IMG/VR virus record: IMGVR_UViG_3300020418_000039
Location: 1 to 27,053 of that record
Length of the DNA stretch: 27,053 nt
Reading direction: 5' to 3' (one strand)
Origin: a virus
Part shown: one piece after another, positions 20,522 through 26,890 of the stretch
Layout of the letters: each line of letters starts with the position of its first letter
How positions within the stretch are numbered: the first letter of the stretch is position 1
Position numbers and translations under genes: made by a program
The notes under the pieces: model-generated
Seen by the model: the letters and a program-made list of their open reading frames with translations, nothing else
Told to the model about the DNA's origin: nothing
Databases searched by the model: none

Positions 20522-20779
20522 TCAATCTCCAGAAATTTTACCGTATATTCGAGGTTTGATTCGTCCATATCCAGATTCAATAGAATGAATTGGATTATCT
20601 TTGCCTAATTTGTCATAATATTCATTAAAAATATCGACCTTAGAATAAGCTCGAACAGCATCAAACTGACGTTCACCATCTTGTGTAAAAGTAATTACAT
20701 GAACATCAGTTGGTAGTAAATGATCATCAAATGTATCTAGACAAATTTTTTCAGCAACAACTTCAATTTTAGAAGGCAT
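20522..20779 (-). CDS. Hypothetical protein, 85 aa
   Basis: A small alpha/beta-looking protein: MPSKIEVVAEKICLDTF, strand VHVITFTQDGE, helix QFDAVRAYSKVDIFNEYYDKLG, and a basic end RIKPRIYGKISG. No family recognised. It lies directly downstream of RNR beta and one base upstream of the next start, within the nucleotide-metabolism run. Confidence 0.6.
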   Translation of the reverse strand: MPSKIEVVAEKICLDTFDDHLLPTDVHVITFTQDGERQFDAVRAYSKVDIFNEYYDKLGKDNPIHSIESGYGRIKPRIYGKISGD

Positions 20780-20788
20780 ATAAATTAA

Positions 20789-21520
20789 TTAAGCATATTG
20801 AGGGAGATTAACACTGCTAGTTTCAAAGAAAGCTGGCATACGTGAAGCTCTTGTTTCCATCAACCCTTCCGCTTTGCCTCTTGAATACAAAGAATCTGAA
20901 CTTGTAAGCCAGAAGTTTGCCGAGAGATGTTTGTGATCAGATTTGCCTTGGAGGGATTGAAGGCACCATGCGATCGTAGCGCGGCGGAGATTGTTGAGGG
21001 TTTTGTCAGAGGTAAGTCCAAGCGCCTCACAGACAAGCGTGTTGGCAGCAACATGGGTCTGTTCATCTCGTGAGATGTCGGCACTTGTCGTGCGCAATCC
21101 TGTGTCTCCAAGGAATCGAAAGATTGGTAAGAGAACAAAGAAGACGGATCTTTCCAATACAACGGCTTTAAGGACTGGATGTCGATCAAGTTCAAGCCAT
21201 GTTTTGCAAATATGCGCAGCTTCTTTTTCAAATTGTGTAGGAATTTTATGGACTTTAGCTGCATAGTTAAGTGCAATATCGTGTTTAATTTCGTCTTGCA
21301 CATTACTTTCAAGAAGTTCTTTGCAGCCTTTGACATCAGGCAAGTCACCCTTCATAGCATCTTTAATAAAATCACCAACTGGAATTTCTAAGCAACGCAA
21401 AGAAAGAGCACGTTGAATGACTTCTTCGCCTCCTTCGAGAAGTTGGCCAGACGATACTTGAACAGGTGTCCATGTACGTTTACGCTGATGAAGCTGGATG
21501 TAGGGAGTTTCTGTTTTCAT
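20789..21520 (-). CDS. nrdB: Ribonucleotide reductase class I, beta (radical) subunit
   Basis: A 243-aa ferritin-like RNR beta, shorter than E. coli NrdB. Metal-ligand motifs are DEIKHDIALNY (E77, H80), ERSVFFVLLPIF (E123) and SRDEQTHVAAN (E153, H156), with an acidic residue of IPVGDF (E45 or D50) as the likely first ligand. In E. coli the radical Tyr122 is four residues after the His; here that position is Leu84, and the nearest Tyr is two residues later. The cofactor may therefore differ from the classical di-iron tyrosyl radical. It pairs with the alpha subunit just upstream and uses a separate CCTTTAATA element. Confidence 0.85.
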   Translation of the reverse strand: MKTETPYIQLHQRKRTWTPVQVSSGQLLEGGEEVIQRALSLRCLEIPVGDFIKDAMKGDLPDVKGCKELLESNVQDEIKHDIALNYAAKVHKIPTQFEKEAAHICKTWLELDRHPVLKAVVLERSVFFVLLPIFRFLGDTGLRTTSADISRDEQTHVAANTLVCEALGLTSDKTLNNLRRATIAWCLQSLQGKSDHKHLSANFWLTSSDSLYSRGKAEGLMETRASRMPAFFETSSVNLPQYA

Positions 21521-21575
21521 TATCTTATTAAAGGTTTAGTGGGTTTCTTTTAATAAGAAATTTTCTTATTAAAGG
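21521..21575 (-). promoter_or_regulatory. RNR intergenic control region: direct and inverted CTTATTAAAGG repeats
   Basis: Plus-strand copies of TCTTATTAAAGG occur at about 21523-21534 and 21564-21575. Between them TTTAATAAGAAA (21549-21560) pairs with TTTCTTATTAAA (21562-21573), a 12-bp palindrome with one central base. The arrangement sits between the alpha-subunit stop and beta-subunit start, so it may separate expression of the two subunits. It does not resemble the NrdR box. Confidence 0.5.
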
Positions 21576-21581
21576 CTTGGT

Positions 21582-23021
21582 TTATTCTGCGCAACCTACA
21601 CAGGCTGCAGGATCATTGAATATTGTCAATAACACATCGTTGTCATCAGCATCTAATTCATCAAATCCAAAGATAGATTCGAAATTGCCGCCTAATGCAG
21701 CCATTGCGTCAGTTTTATCTTGGGTATTCTGCATGACTTGCAATGAATAATACAAACTTGTTTGTGAAGATGCAAGCCATGAATCAATAAACTGATCGTC
21801 GTAAATTACGACATCACTCCAAGAATTAAAACTATAACCGTGTGCAAGGCCAGTGCGGTTAAGAAGTTCCATAATTCCATCGACAGTACGTTTGTAGTCA
21901 TTCCAGCCGACTTCTTCAGCCGTTTCAACTAGACCGTAGTCAAAGGATTGAACCCCAAATGTAGAGCTGTCCCTATCAACTGTGCGCCCGATTGGCGGAG
22001 CCAATTCAGGGGCCGTTGTATAGCCTGCTCGATCAGTGTAGCGATAGCTGCATGATGCAGTTGGAGCAATTGCAAACGCACGATCCATGTTGGACATGCG
22101 TGCTACAGCTGCTGCAGCATCAATGCCTCGCTTAAGTGCTTTTACAATTTTACGGGCAGGAGGAGTCACGATATAGCTTCTTTCAGGCCAAAGACATTCT
22201 TCTAAAGCTTCAGCAAATTGTGCATAAGTAACTTTTTCAAGTGCCAACAAATTAGCTAATCCAAGCATTCCAAGACCAACTTGCCGATCTTCATCTTGGC
22301 TTAAATACTCACCAGTATTTTCTACACCAGTTTTGGAGTGCAATTCAATAAGCTCTTCCATGCCATCTACAAAAGCTTGAGGAATTTCTTCAGGTGTGCA
22401 TGCACCCAAGTTAATGTGTTCCAACAAACAAGTGCCACGTGAGCGTAAAAAGACTTCTAGACAAACGTTTGCATAGATACGCCGACCGTATTGATCAGTG
22501 CGCATTTTTGCAAGCCAGATGTCTCCACGTTTGATGCCAGCAATGATTGCATCCTTAACTTCACGTGTAGCTTCATTCCAAAATGTAGTTGTGACATTAA
22601 CGCAGCGTTTAGCCCAAGGAATTTCATTACGCTGCATTTGAACAAACTCTAAGATATCAGGATGATTGATATCTAGATGAAGAACTACTGCTCCGTTTTT
22701 ATAGATACCGCCTCGTCTGAGGGTTTGGTTGAGCATTGAATATATTTGTCCAAACGAGCAAGGACCAGATGCAACAAGTCCCTTGCCATTATCGCTTCCT
22801 CTAGCGCGTAGTTTTGAAAGGTGGACCGCGACTCCAGCGCCATTACGGAGTGCATGAGAGACAAAACGCCAGCTTGCTTCGATACCATTAGGACCTTCCA
22901 TCGAGTCATCAACAACAAAGACTGTGCACGACACAGGCAACCGACTGGTTTGATCATCCATCCAGGATTGAACTCGACCAGTACGAGCAATCATTTGATT
23001 ATTTTCCATGGGATTCGTCAT
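21582..23021 (-). CDS. nrdA: Ribonucleotide reductase class I, alpha (catalytic) subunit
   Basis: A 479-aa alpha subunit, shorter than cellular NrdA and without an N-terminal ATP cone. Active-site motifs are SCTVFVV (first redox Cys), NVCLEVFL (Asn, radical Cys and Glu), GTCLLEHINLG (second redox Cys), APTASCSY (the P-T-A-S nucleotide loop) and a terminal CVGCAE Cys pair that would be reduced by thioredoxin. A loop SRGTC...LG and RHINL-like region are as in class I enzymes. No ATP cone suggests loss of dATP feedback, useful for phage dNTP demand. Its 5' end overlaps the MazG-like gene by 23 bp. Confidence 0.9.
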   Translation of the reverse strand: MTNPMENNQMIARTGRVQSWMDDQTSRLPVSCTVFVVDDSMEGPNGIEASWRFVSHALRNGAGVAVHLSKLRARGSDNGKGLVASGPCSFGQIYSMLNQTLRRGGIYKNGAVVLHLDINHPDILEFVQMQRNEIPWAKRCVNVTTTFWNEATREVKDAIIAGIKRGDIWLAKMRTDQYGRRIYANVCLEVFLRSRGTCLLEHINLGACTPEEIPQAFVDGMEELIELHSKTGVENTGEYLSQDEDRQVGLGMLGLANLLALEKVTYAQFAEALEECLWPERSYIVTPPARKIVKALKRGIDAAAAVARMSNMDRAFAIAPTASCSYRYTDRAGYTTAPELAPPIGRTVDRDSSTFGVQSFDYGLVETAEEVGWNDYKRTVDGIMELLNRTGLAHGYSFNSWSDVVIYDDQFIDSWLASSQTSLYYSLQVMQNTQDKTDAMAALGGNFESIFGFDELDADDNDVLLTIFNDPAACVGCAE

Positions 23022-23484
23022 AAGAAAGTAGGGGCAATGGCAAACACGAAGAAAGATCTGGAGCTTTATAGTTAGGACCCTTTAAAACCTTGCCATCTTC
23101 TCGATAGATTGGCATGCCTTGTTCATCTAGTTTACTCATATTAGATTCAAAAACAAGGGTCATTGCCTTGTCCAAATCAATATTAAAAGCAGCTGCAAAT
23201 TGATAGCAGACAAAGACTAGATCACTTAACTCTTTCACAAGTGATTGACGAAGGTCTTGATCTTCAGGATCTGCATATAGTTCCTCAGCAGCTCCAAGAA
23301 ACTCACAAGATTCTTCGTTAATAAGTCCCACTTGCATGTCCCACAGTTGTTTCTTAACGAAACCGTAGCGGGAAATATTATCAAGAATTTCTTGATTAAA
23401 AGTTTCACGGAATACCCGTGCTTGATCTCCTAATGACATTTGTTTTTTAATTGCGTTATACCAGTTTATAGTTGTTTTGTTCAT
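22999..23484 (-). CDS. MazG-like / PRA-PH-type nucleoside triphosphate pyrophosphohydrolase
   Basis: A 161-aa all-alpha pyrophosphohydrolase. The E-x-x-E...D helices are visible as GLINEESCEFLGAAEE and KELSDLVFVCYQFAAAF, followed by NMSKLDEQGMPIYREDG and the typical KVLKGPNYKAPDL end. Such enzymes hydrolyse NTPs or dNTPs to monophosphates; in phages roles in nucleotide clean-up or host alarmone control have been proposed. It overlaps infA-like and RNR alpha genes, so it is part of the same coupled set. Confidence 0.85.
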   Translation of the reverse strand: MNKTTINWYNAIKKQMSLGDQARVFRETFNQEILDNISRYGFVKKQLWDMQVGLINEESCEFLGAAEELYADPEDQDLRQSLVKELSDLVFVCYQFAAAFNIDLDKAMTLVFESNMSKLDEQGMPIYREDGKVLKGPNYKAPDLSSCLPLPLLSYDESHGK

Positions 23485-23708
23485 TTTTCGCGGAGTGTTA
23501 TACGTCCACGATCAAGATCATACGGTGACAATTCAACAGTAACTCGATCGCCCACAAGCAATTGAATTTTGCGAGTGATCAAGCGACCTGAGGCACGGCA
23601 CAGACAATTATGACCTTTGGGTTCTTCAAGTTCTACATTGAAATATCCGTTGCCACTTTCTTTAAAAATAATGCCTTTCGCTTCAATTATGTTACTTTTC
23701 TTCGACAT
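23481..23708 (-). CDS. infA: Translation initiation factor IF-1 homologue
   Basis: A 75-aa OB-fold protein with clear IF-1 similarity along its length: KSNIIEAKGIIFKES matches the N-terminal strand, GYFNVELEEPKGH the F-R-V-x-L-E segment, ASGRLITRKIQLLVGD the S-G-K-x-R-x-x-x-I-x-x-L-x-G-D block, and VTVELSPYDLDRGRITLR the signature ending. Cellular IF-1 is 71-77 aa. The protein would bind the 30S A site with IF-2 and IF-3. It has an added Cys-x-Cys (HNCLC) not usual in the family. It lies between the thioredoxin-like and MazG-like genes. Phage-borne IF-1 is rare. Confidence 0.88.
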   Translation of the reverse strand: MSKKSNIIEAKGIIFKESGNGYFNVELEEPKGHNCLCRASGRLITRKIQLLVGDRVTVELSPYDLDRGRITLREK

Positions 23709-23713
23709 TTAAA

Positions 23714-24061
23714 TCATTCAGGATGTGCGTATGTATATGCGTCAAGTACACTGTCGAGGTTTTCAATAATTGCAGCAGCACCAACAAAGCGCTCTACAGA
23801 TTCTTCTTCCAACTCGCAGTATTCTTCGTCGTCGCTGTCAATCTCACAAGAGATGGTCTCGTGGCAGACAACGAGTGTTGGTGTAAGTTCCACCGCAAGC
23901 TCCTCTGCAAGCGCCGTACGCTGACCAGAGGCCGTCTTAAGTGGGACAAAATCAAGCTCAGCCCTTTCATCTTCTGAGAGAGTTTTGACATAGTTCTTGA
24001 GCCGTGCGCAAGGAGGACAAGCGTCTTGGGTAAAAACATAGAGTTTGTAATGTTTCATCAT
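23714..24061 (-). CDS. Thioredoxin/glutaredoxin-like protein
   Basis: A 115-aa redox protein with the active site CPPC in YVFTQDACPPCARLKNYV and a cis-Pro strand LTPTLVV. Length and the Tyr-x-Phe-Thr start resemble glutaredoxin/NrdH-type thioredoxins. A central acidic insertion (IDSDDEEYCELEEE) is unusual. Its position near RNR suggests it supplies electrons to the RNR CVGC tail. It starts at ATG 24061, where the stop of a preceding frame (24061-24135) forms TAATG. Confidence 0.8.
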   Translation of the reverse strand: MMKHYKLYVFTQDACPPCARLKNYVKTLSEDERAELDFVPLKTASGQRTALAEELAVELTPTLVVCHETISCEIDSDDEEYCELEEESVERFVGAAAIIENLDSVLDAYTYAHPE

Positions 24062-24135
24062 TAAATTACGTCAATGGGTTCGTAGTCCATATGCTCTTTA
24101 TCTTCAATGATTTGCTGTTTTGTAAAGTGTTCAAT
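24061..24135 (-). CDS. Short frame without ATG, coupled to thioredoxin-like gene
   Basis: A 24-codon frame, IEHFTKQQIIEDKEHMDYEP and IDVI, opens after a stop at about 24150. It ends in TAATG with the thioredoxin-like ATG, the same coupling used by neighbours, so it seems to be translated. It has no ATG, GTG or TTG; ATT at 24135 is the best placed codon. Alternatives are a +1 shift from the 24131 gene, whose stop it overlaps, or a decayed gene. Confidence 0.35.
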   Translation of the reverse strand: MEHFTKQQIIEDKEHMDYEPIDVI

Positions 24136-24316
24136 CTTCTGTGCTGTGTTGCACTAAATAATTTTCGAGAAGATTATCTATTTGATTGTAGATATCTTGA
24201 TAATTAAAATTTTCAATAATATATGTTCTTGCTTCCCAGACGTTGTCGTCAACTAAGCCGTCAACAGTTTTATTGTTTGCAAGATCACATAAATAATCAA
24301 AAACAAGTTGATTCAT
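24131..24316 (-). CDS. Hypothetical protein, 61 aa, related to the 25206 repeat module
   Basis: An acidic helical protein starting MNQLVFDYLCDLANN. Its C-terminal half, NFNYQDIYNQIDNLLENYL, resembles EFDYTSVHDQIDDHVYKLA of the acidic protein at 25206-25739, and an EYL/DYL plus VWE/VWT pair fits the same spacing earlier. It therefore looks like a single-copy version of that module. ATGA overlap with the 24313 gene indicates coupling. Function unknown. Confidence 0.55.
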   Translation of the reverse strand: MNQLVFDYLCDLANNKTVDGLVDDNVWEARTYIIENFNYQDIYNQIDNLLENYLVQHSTED

Positions 24317-24621
24317 GCTTTTTTACCGTCAGTAAAGTAGAAACCGCCAATGCAATTCTCTTCATTAGATGTTACAACATGGCGGCTATGTTGATAGCAT
24401 CTCATTCCTGAATGATATGAAATCATGACAGGAGCGCCTACTTGTACTGAATCAAGTGAGCTACACATAATGAGCCGCACTTGGTTCTCTTTACGTTTGT
24501 ATTGAATTTCTGCGTCGTAACACAGATGTGGATCAAGTTCGTGCGTGACTGGGTTCATGACAGCACGCATGGTTGGTTCGGAAACTGCAATAGCTTCCAT
24601 TTCCGTTTGTGTTTTGAACAT
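24313..24621 (-). CDS. Hypothetical protein, 102 aa
   Basis: Family not recognised. Starts MFKTQTEMEAIAVSEPTMR and continues with a beta-rich region (LCYDAEIQYKR, QVRLIMCSSLDSV, VGAPVMISYHSGM) and an end with GGFYFTDGKKA. It contains five Cys and several His but no clear metal motif. It is coupled to the downstream 24131 gene by ATGA. Confidence 0.6.
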   Translation of the reverse strand: MFKTQTEMEAIAVSEPTMRAVMNPVTHELDPHLCYDAEIQYKRKENQVRLIMCSSLDSVQVGAPVMISYHSGMRCYQHSRHVVTSNEENCIGGFYFTDGKKA

Positions 24622-24668
24622 TACTCTGAAGTAAAAATTTTTTTAAATAATTCAGTAAGAAAGCAATG

Positions 24669-24830
24669 TTAATCATCAAACATTGGTTTAGGTATGCAGC
24701 GAACAATTCGCTTAGCATCTGGGCACAGCTCAAATACATTGTTCATTGCTGTGCGCACATCTGTAGAAGTGACTTGATAGTCTTGTTTGTCACCTTCTTT
24801 GTCGATATATAAGACTTCGTAATCAATCAT
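24669..24830 (-). CDS. Hypothetical 53-aa protein
   Basis: Starts at ATG 24830 within the ATGA of the preceding gene. It reads MIDYEVLYIDKEGDKQDYQV, then a helix SDVRTAMNNVFELCPDAKRI-like segment, ending RCIPKPMF. The strand-helix-strand pattern resembles small cyanophage proteins with 'A-x-N-N-x-x-E-L-x-P-D-A-K-R-I'. Function unknown. Confidence 0.6.
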   Translation of the reverse strand: MIDYEVLYIDKEGDKQDYQVTSTDVRTAMNNVFELCPDAKRIVRCIPKPMFDD

Positions 24831-25048
24831 TTACTGATTTCAATTTTTACTTCAGGAAGATATTTCTTCTCAGCAAGGTACTCTTCGACTTCCTTTCGTT
24901 GGTAACTATTGAGATAACCAAACATAAGATTGAGTATTTGGTTGAAATAGAACGTAGGAGTTTCTGGTGAGTCTTGGGCCAGTGCTGCGTGACACAGCAA
25001 TACGACATCGAGTGCATCGTAGTCATTGATAATTACTGTTCTTGACAT
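24827..25048 (-). CDS. Hypothetical protein, 73 aa
   Basis: Begins MSRTVIINDYDALDVVLLC and is mainly helical (QILNLMFGYLNSYQRKEVEEYL), ending with a Lys-rich strand. Family not recognised. It overlaps the upstream 58-aa gene by 16 bp and the downstream 53-aa gene by 4 bp, so it belongs to the coupled chain of small genes. Confidence 0.6.
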   Translation of the reverse strand: MSRTVIINDYDALDVVLLCHAALAQDSPETPTFYFNQILNLMFGYLNSYQRKEVEEYLAEKKYLPEVKIEISK

Positions 25049-25209
25049 TCGATAAGTTCAAGATAATCTTTTGGATTGGCTACAAAATGATCAAGCATGA
25101 CAAGAAGACTTGCCACACTTGTATCATTTGTTTGTATTGGTAGATTTAACAAAATAGAAGTTAAATACCTACGTGTAGTTTGAAGTTCAGCAATTGAGTC
25201 AATACTCAT
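25033..25209 (-). CDS. Hypothetical 58-aa protein
   Basis: Starts at ATG 25209, overlapping the stop of the acidic protein gene by 4 bp, and reads MSIDSIAELQTTRRYLTSIL, then LLVMLDHFVANPKDYLEL. Helical with a Leu/Val-rich middle; no membrane segment. Family not recognised. The overlaps at both ends argue for translation. Confidence 0.55.
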   Translation of the reverse strand: MSIDSIAELQTTRRYLTSILLNLPIQTNDTSVASLLVMLDHFVANPKDYLELIECQEQ

Positions 25210-25739
25210 TCAGCTTCATCTGAAGATTCTTCTAAATTAATAGTATTATCTACTTCGCATGCATATTGTTTGACGTAAAAATCCATATAGGTGTAAAGAG
25301 CATCCCAGCTAAATGCTTCGTCGCTATTCATATGATCTGAAATTTCAAAAAGCTGTTCTTCAGTAATATTTGGATATTTATCTGACAAATAAGTGACAAC
25401 ATCGACAATTAGATAACCATCAAGACTTTCGTCTTCATCATCAGTGTCATCGTCATTTTCATCGTCATCATATTCTTCATAATCAGAAGAATCATCACCC
25501 AAATTTACCTCAGAATCACTTTCAGCAAGCTTATATACATGATCATCAATCTGATCGTGAACACTCGTGTAATCAAATTCTTCATCATTTTGACAAAGAG
25601 TCCAAACAGAAGTACGTTGTTTTAATGTTAAAGTAGGCCAACATTCAATAAGATATTCGTTGACATCTACTGAAATCAAAGGATCATATTGATCATTTTC
25701 TTCGTAATAGAGATTACGGCGTTCGGACTGTGAACCCAT
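25206..25739 (-). CDS. Acidic protein with duplicated ~60-residue module
   Basis: A 177-aa protein with two copies of one module: residues ~23-82 (VDVNEYLIECWPTLTLKQR...VHDQIDDHVYKL...VNL) and ~112-170 (VDVVTYLSDKYPNITEEQL...LYTYMDFYVKQY...INL). They are joined by a nearly pure Asp/Glu linker (~85-107). The module is helical and seems also present singly at 24131-24316. The highly negative linker could mimic DNA, or it may simply be flexible. Function not known. Coupled to neighbours by short overlaps. Confidence 0.6.
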   Translation of the reverse strand: MGSQSERRNLYYEENDQYDPLISVDVNEYLIECWPTLTLKQRTSVWTLCQNDEEFDYTSVHDQIDDHVYKLAESDSEVNLGDDSSDYEEYDDDENDDDTDDEDESLDGYLIVDVVTYLSDKYPNITEEQLFEISDHMNSDEAFSWDALYTYMDFYVKQYACEVDNTINLEESSDEAE

Positions 25740-26389
25740 CAGAAAAGCTCCTCGTTATTGTTGTCGTTATGGTGAATATTCACATTCAATACTTTAAGAT
25801 CTTTTTCGTCTGAAAGTGAGATTGAATGACTGAGAATTGAAACACAATCACGCAAAATAGTTTCTACTTTTTTATTATCACGATCAGATCGGGCTTCTTT
25901 AAGTTGCTCATACAAATCAGTATCAGTCATTTTAAGATCACCAGAACGGATAGCGGCAAAGCATGGCTTCATTTTGGAATTACCTTTCCAGGTATCCAAA
26001 GTCAAAGCAAACTCAAGATTGCCAGTATTGAATGCTCCCATCAAACCAGTCAGGACACATTGGGACCAGAGCGTTGTCAATCCAGAGGTAACAAGAATAA
26101 CTGTACCTGTGTTAGTAGTCAGAAAAAGATTGAGCTTGGTGGACTTAAATGAGCCAACATCTTCAGCAATATTGATACCAGTCACTTTGACATTGCCAAG
26201 GCGAGTCAAAGGTTTACCCGAAGTTGGAATAGTAAGTGCAACTGGCTCTTGATCATCACCGCGATACATGAAAAATACTGCATCGCTATCTTTATTGACA
26301 CCGACACCAATCATCATGCTGACATCAGATTGCTGACCACCAGCAATCAAATCTGAAACAATAGCTGTGTTGTCTTGGAGAATAGTCAT
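25739..26389 (-). CDS. Hypothetical protein, 216 aa
   Basis: ATG 26389 (MTILQDNTAIVSDLIAGG) is preferred to upstream TTG/CTG options because it follows the palindrome at 26411. The protein is beta-rich in its first 150 residues (DVSMMIGVGVNKDSDAVFF, LTRLGNVKVTGINI, KLNLFLTTNTGTVILVTSG), then helical (DLYEQLKEARSDRDNK) with a polar Asn/His-rich end. It contains no transmembrane segment. I think similar proteins exist in other cyanophages but cannot name a function; it heads the operon-like run down to 24669. Confidence 0.6.
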   Translation of the reverse strand: MTILQDNTAIVSDLIAGGQQSDVSMMIGVGVNKDSDAVFFMYRGDDQEPVALTIPTSGKPLTRLGNVKVTGINIAEDVGSFKSTKLNLFLTTNTGTVILVTSGLTTLWSQCVLTGLMGAFNTGNLEFALTLDTWKGNSKMKPCFAAIRSGDLKMTDTDLYEQLKEARSDRDNKKVETILRDCVSILSHSISLSDEKDLKVLNVNIHHNDNNNEELF

Positions 26390-26410
26390 GGAAATGTATT
26401 TGTTTGACAG

Positions 26411-26425
26411 ATGCCTTAAAGGCAT
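26411..26425. promoter_or_regulatory. Perfect palindrome ATGCCTT-A-AAGGCAT
   Basis: A 7-bp perfect inverted repeat with a single central base, 22 bp upstream of the ATG at 26389. It may be an operator, or the second hairpin of a tandem terminator with 26437-26452. Confidence 0.4.
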
Positions 26426-26432
26426 TAAGAAC

Positions 26433-26452
26433 TAAAGCCGCTGTTAAGCGGC
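26433..26452 (-). terminator. Hairpin terminator after the 54-aa gene
   Basis: GCCGCT-GTTA-AGCGGC forms a perfect 6-bp stem just downstream of the stop at 26460, followed on the minus strand by TTTAGTTCTT. A moderate intrinsic terminator that separates the two small genes at 26460-26794 from the 216-aa gene. Confidence 0.6.
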
Positions 26453-26459
26453 ATTTATT

Positions 26460-26624
26460 TTATCGATTTCTAACAGGATCTATGCTTTTGAGATGTGAAA
26501 TCTCTTTAGCAATTAAAACTGCCATAGTTTCAAGAACTTCAAGTCGATTTGTATGATGGGTATTGCACATGGGAACAACATAGTCTACACATGCTTGTGC
26601 AATTTTTTTGGCTGTATATACCAT
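26460..26624 (-). CDS. Hypothetical 54-aa protein
   Basis: ATG 26624 in a TAATG overlap with the preceding stop. It reads MVYTAKKIAQACVDYVVPMC, then HHTNRLEVLETMAVLIAKEI and ends DPVRNR. It is helical, with a C-x(7)-C-N-x-H-H arrangement that could bind metal. Family not recognised. A terminator follows. Confidence 0.55.
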   Translation of the reverse strand: MVYTAKKIAQACVDYVVPMCNTHHTNRLEVLETMAVLIAKEISHLKSIDPVRNR

Positions 26625-26794
26625 TACACAGAAGCTGTAAGTTCACCATTTAATTCAGCAAGCTTTGCAGTTGCTAAACATTCGATACAGGTCCAAGCTA
26701 GTTGCCCAGACACTTTTTCTTTATCGCAAAAATATTCAATTGTATCTTCAATAATTTCAATGAGTTCTTTGGACTGTTGATTTGATATATGCAT
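26624..26794 (-). CDS. Hypothetical 56-aa protein
   Basis: Starts at ATG 26794, reads MHISNQQSKELIEIIEDTI, then EYFCDKEKVSGQLAWTCIEC and ends in an Ala/Leu helix. It has three Cys in C-x(12)-C-x-x-C spacing. Family not recognised. The one-base overlap with the following gene and the upstream hairpins support a small two-gene unit. Confidence 0.55.
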   Translation of the reverse strand: MHISNQQSKELIEIIEDTIEYFCDKEKVSGQLAWTCIECLATAKLAELNGELTASV

Positions 26795-26811
26795 TCGTTG
26801 CAAATTTAAAA

Positions 26812-26830
26812 CATGGGCGATTAACCCATG
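26812..26830. repeat. Inverted repeat CATGGG-CGATTAA-CCCATG
   Basis: A 6-bp perfect inverted repeat 18 bp upstream of the ATG at 26794 and just after a terminator hairpin on the minus strand. Possible operator or promoter-proximal structure. Confidence 0.4.
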
Positions 26831-26838
26831 ACATAAAT

Positions 26839-26860
26839 ATAGCCGCCTTTTGGCGGCTAT
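26839..26860 (-). terminator. Terminator after the Arg/Pro-repeat gene
   Basis: ATAGCCGCC-TTTT-GGCGGCTAT is a perfect 9-bp stem, the longest GC-rich hairpin in the window, 30 bp downstream of the stop at 26891. On the minus strand it is followed by TTTATG, only a short T-run. Confidence 0.65.
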
Positions 26861-26890
26861 GGTTAGTTTATTAGTGACACTTAAGGAAGT

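Noticed and set aside
20860-21348. 162-aa minus-strand ORF within the RNR beta gene
   Set aside because: It is a shadow in another frame; the RNR metal-ligand motifs identify the true frame.
21549-21573. NrdR-binding site between RNR genes
   Set aside because: The palindrome is different from the NrdR box consensus and occurs as one AT-rich hairpin, not as a pair of boxes.
24533-24739. Minus-strand 68-aa ORF
   Set aside because: It lies across the gap and in an alternative frame of the 24313 gene; the 53-aa ORF at 24669-24830 explains the region better through its ATGA overlap.
26812-26860. CRISPR-like repeats
   Set aside because: Only short inverted repeats with no regular spacing; no direct-repeat array exists in the window.
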